This document shows, in pieces, positions 62,316 to 64,000 of a DNA stretch of 64,000 nt (positions are counted from its first letter, which is position 1; each line of letters opens with the position of its first letter). A program made the position numbers and the translations under genes. The stretch spans positions 1,114,001 through 1,178,000 of the forward strand of contig NC_135010.1 of the NCBI RefSeq assembly GCF_051020985.1, given 5' to 3'. This stretch comes from Nomia melanderi (taxonomy: Eukaryota; Arthropoda; Insecta; Hymenoptera; Halictidae). The notes beneath the pieces are model-generated. The model made no database searches. It was given only the letters and a program-made list of their open reading frames with translations, and had not been told where the DNA came from.

Positions 62316-62969
62316 GTGCGTTACTGGCATGATCCAAGCCAGACTGCGGCTTAACTCTTTGCGGTCGGTGCCGCCATAGTGGCAGCATTTCGAAACTGTC
62401 ATAGAAGTTGGCGTCGCCAGTGTGGCGGCATGATCTTATTCATGATCGTCAGACACGTATCGAAAGAGCAATCACGAAAAATTGAAATTAACAAAAAGCT
62501 AGTCATTCCGCACGTCCCACACCTTATTTTACCATCGAGAAATATATTATAAATATCGTATATATAATAAAACTTTGTTTTCAAAATTTAAGAAATAAAC
62601 CTTCTAATTGTTCAGGATTTCAAGATAGATTCATCGGTTAGGTAAACAGATCAGCTTCAATATATTCTATGTTTTTTAATACCCATATGTTTGCCTTAAA
62701 TCACTTAGGGAAAAATGACTCCGGAAAGCTAAATTTGCTCCGACTAGCTAGTACTGCCATCAGAGAAATTTTCCGATCACAAAGAGTTAAAAGTGAAGAG
62801 GGGTAACGGGAGACATCCACTTGCGGCGCTCGGCCCGATAGTAATGGCGGAATTAGTTTCGACACGGCTTTGTTACTGGCCGAGCCGCGAGCTGGGGTGG
62901 AGCGTGTGGCCGAATCCCCTTACCCCTCTTCACTTTTGAGCCACAGGCCTGCTGGAATCAGTAACGCAC
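62316..62969. mobile_element. Foldback element, copy interrupted by a TTAA insertion
   Basis: Arms GTGCGTTACT... start at 62316, and the other arm ends ...AGTAACGCAC at 62969. The left arm is split by the TTAA-flanked element 62355-62786. Removing that insert and one TTAA leaves about 218 bp, whose spacer (ATAGTAATGGCGGAATTAGT) is the reverse complement of the 61-kb spacer. A partial third relative is at 62166-62205 (CTCACGTTAGTC, TTTAAAAGTG). Confidence 0.8.
62355..62786. mobile_element. TTAA-flanked element, family 4, nested in the foldback repeat
   Basis: A 432-bp insert between TTAA 62351-62354 and TTAA 62787-62790, with inverted ends CTCTTTGCGGTCGG and CCGATCACAAAGAG (12 of 14 match). 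The neighbouring foldback copy has the uninterrupted site TTTAAAAGTGAAG, so both filled and empty site forms can be read here. No transposase visible. piggyBac-type by its target site. Confidence 0.8.
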
Positions 62970-64000
62970 TGTACCTCTCACTTCATCACACTCGGTCTCA
63001 CTTTCGTCCTGTATTATTGCCGCGCGCCGATACGTTGAAATACGCCGATAATGATCATACGTTGATCATAAGTGGAAAAGTCCCCTAGACAGCTTTTCCT
63101 CCTATGGTATGCGAGAAAAGATAATCTGTCCAGTTGGCCAGTGGGACCTGGAAAACTTTCGGGGACGAACGGGACTCTGGCTAGAGTTCTTCCAAGGGTT
63201 TCATGCGGCAACTAACGAAACGGCTCAACGAAAGACCGTGATCTTGTTCCGTTTAATGTGAGAAGGTTCTTACGCGAGTCTGCAGCGGACTGCGACCTGT
63301 ATATTTATCGTCGAAAAGTGCACTCTCCTGCAAGAATGCGCAGCGTTGCCGTGGAACTTTAAGTTGGTACAATTAGGACCTAAGACCGCGATCTCGGAAG
63401 CGACACACAGATGAAGTCCCATGCAAGCCTCGGTCACTTTTTACATTTCATTCTCTCCTGCTCATCTCCCAGATTTCTATCCCATCGCTTATTAAAGGTG
63501 AAGTAGGTACGCCGCTGTGTATTGTGAGTTCATTTTCCTGTGGTCCCCATGAATCTGAAATAGTCCAGCGTTGAGAAATTTCCCCCAGGCCATAGAATGA
63601 TCAAAGAATTCATTCGTCGGAAAAGTATAATGGCGTAATGAACTTTTCCGTCTCCCGCCTCGGTAACCATCTGGAAACACGAGCAACTAATCGATTGGCA
63701 TTAGGCCTGACTTAGTGCGGACATCACGAAAAATCGAGATACCGCCCCCCTTCATTTATAGATGGAAATCCATAGCTTTACTTCTAACTACCTGCCATTA
63801 ACCTTCTAGCTACAGCTGCAGTAGCCGGGAAGCTATATCTCTGTACGGCAAGGTTTGACGCGGTTTGCATATCATAAATGTAGTACTGCGATTTCAGACT
63901 GATAGAATTTTCCACTGTACAATTACGTTAGATTAGACTATAATGTCCACAGATATCGATGACCGAGAAAGAATTGTGCCGTTATAGTGACGTACCGTTC
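62970..64000. other. GC-richer non-coding end of window
   Basis: Several overlapping short frames on both strands without domains. No gene can be supported. Confidence 0.4.

Noticed and set aside
1..64000. CRISPR arrays, rRNA, tRNA, prokaryotic operons
   Set aside because: No regularly spaced repeats, no tRNA-like arm patterns and no operon-like gene packing were seen on reading; a tRNA scan was not possible.

Overview
The window looks like AT-rich nuclear DNA from an insect. It shows an arthropod-type Ig-superfamily gene split by large introns, fossil mariner and Tc1-like transposons, and many short TTAA- or TA-flanked repeats. A hymenopteran such as a bee is plausible from this mix, but that is inference. 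There is no sign of bacterial, organellar or viral genome organisation.

The one gene that can be followed is a DIP/lachesin-type (Dpr-interacting protein-like) cell-surface immunoglobulin protein on the + strand. Six exons link with matching splice phases: 15511-15672, 31416-31565, 35512-35662, 35741-35889, 41274-41333 and 50171-50298. They encode most of Ig domain 2, all of Ig domain 3, a short linker, and a C-terminal tail with the layout of a GPI-anchor signal ending at a TGA. The signal peptide, Ig1 and the start of Ig2 must lie upstream of the window. About 34 kb of the window is introns of this gene.

The rest is mostly AT-rich non-coding DNA with transposon debris. 1-15.5 kb (upstream intron) holds a repeat with a hammerhead-like core and TTAA-flanked MITEs. 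15.7-31.4 kb (intron) holds three more TTAA-type copies and a possible small exon with an S4-like helix. 35.9-36.9 kb is a deleted mariner 51 bp past a splice donor. 38.7-39.4 kb is a possible pogo-like element. 47-48 kb and 55.7-56.9 kb hold three members of a TA-flanked family, two with matching transposase C-terminal remnants. Downstream of the gene are a broken Ty3/gypsy-type integrase (53.7-54.0 kb), a full-length but dead Tc1-like element with long inverted repeats (58.1-59.8 kb), and a foldback family (61.1-63.0 kb), one copy of which is interrupted by a TTAA-flanked insertion.

The best leads are the hammerhead-like core with a covarying hairpin, the choice of terminal exons that could switch the DIP-like protein between anchored and unanchored forms, the S4-like exon, and the nested TTAA insertion that shows both filled and empty site forms. 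No complete new multi-gene system is visible.
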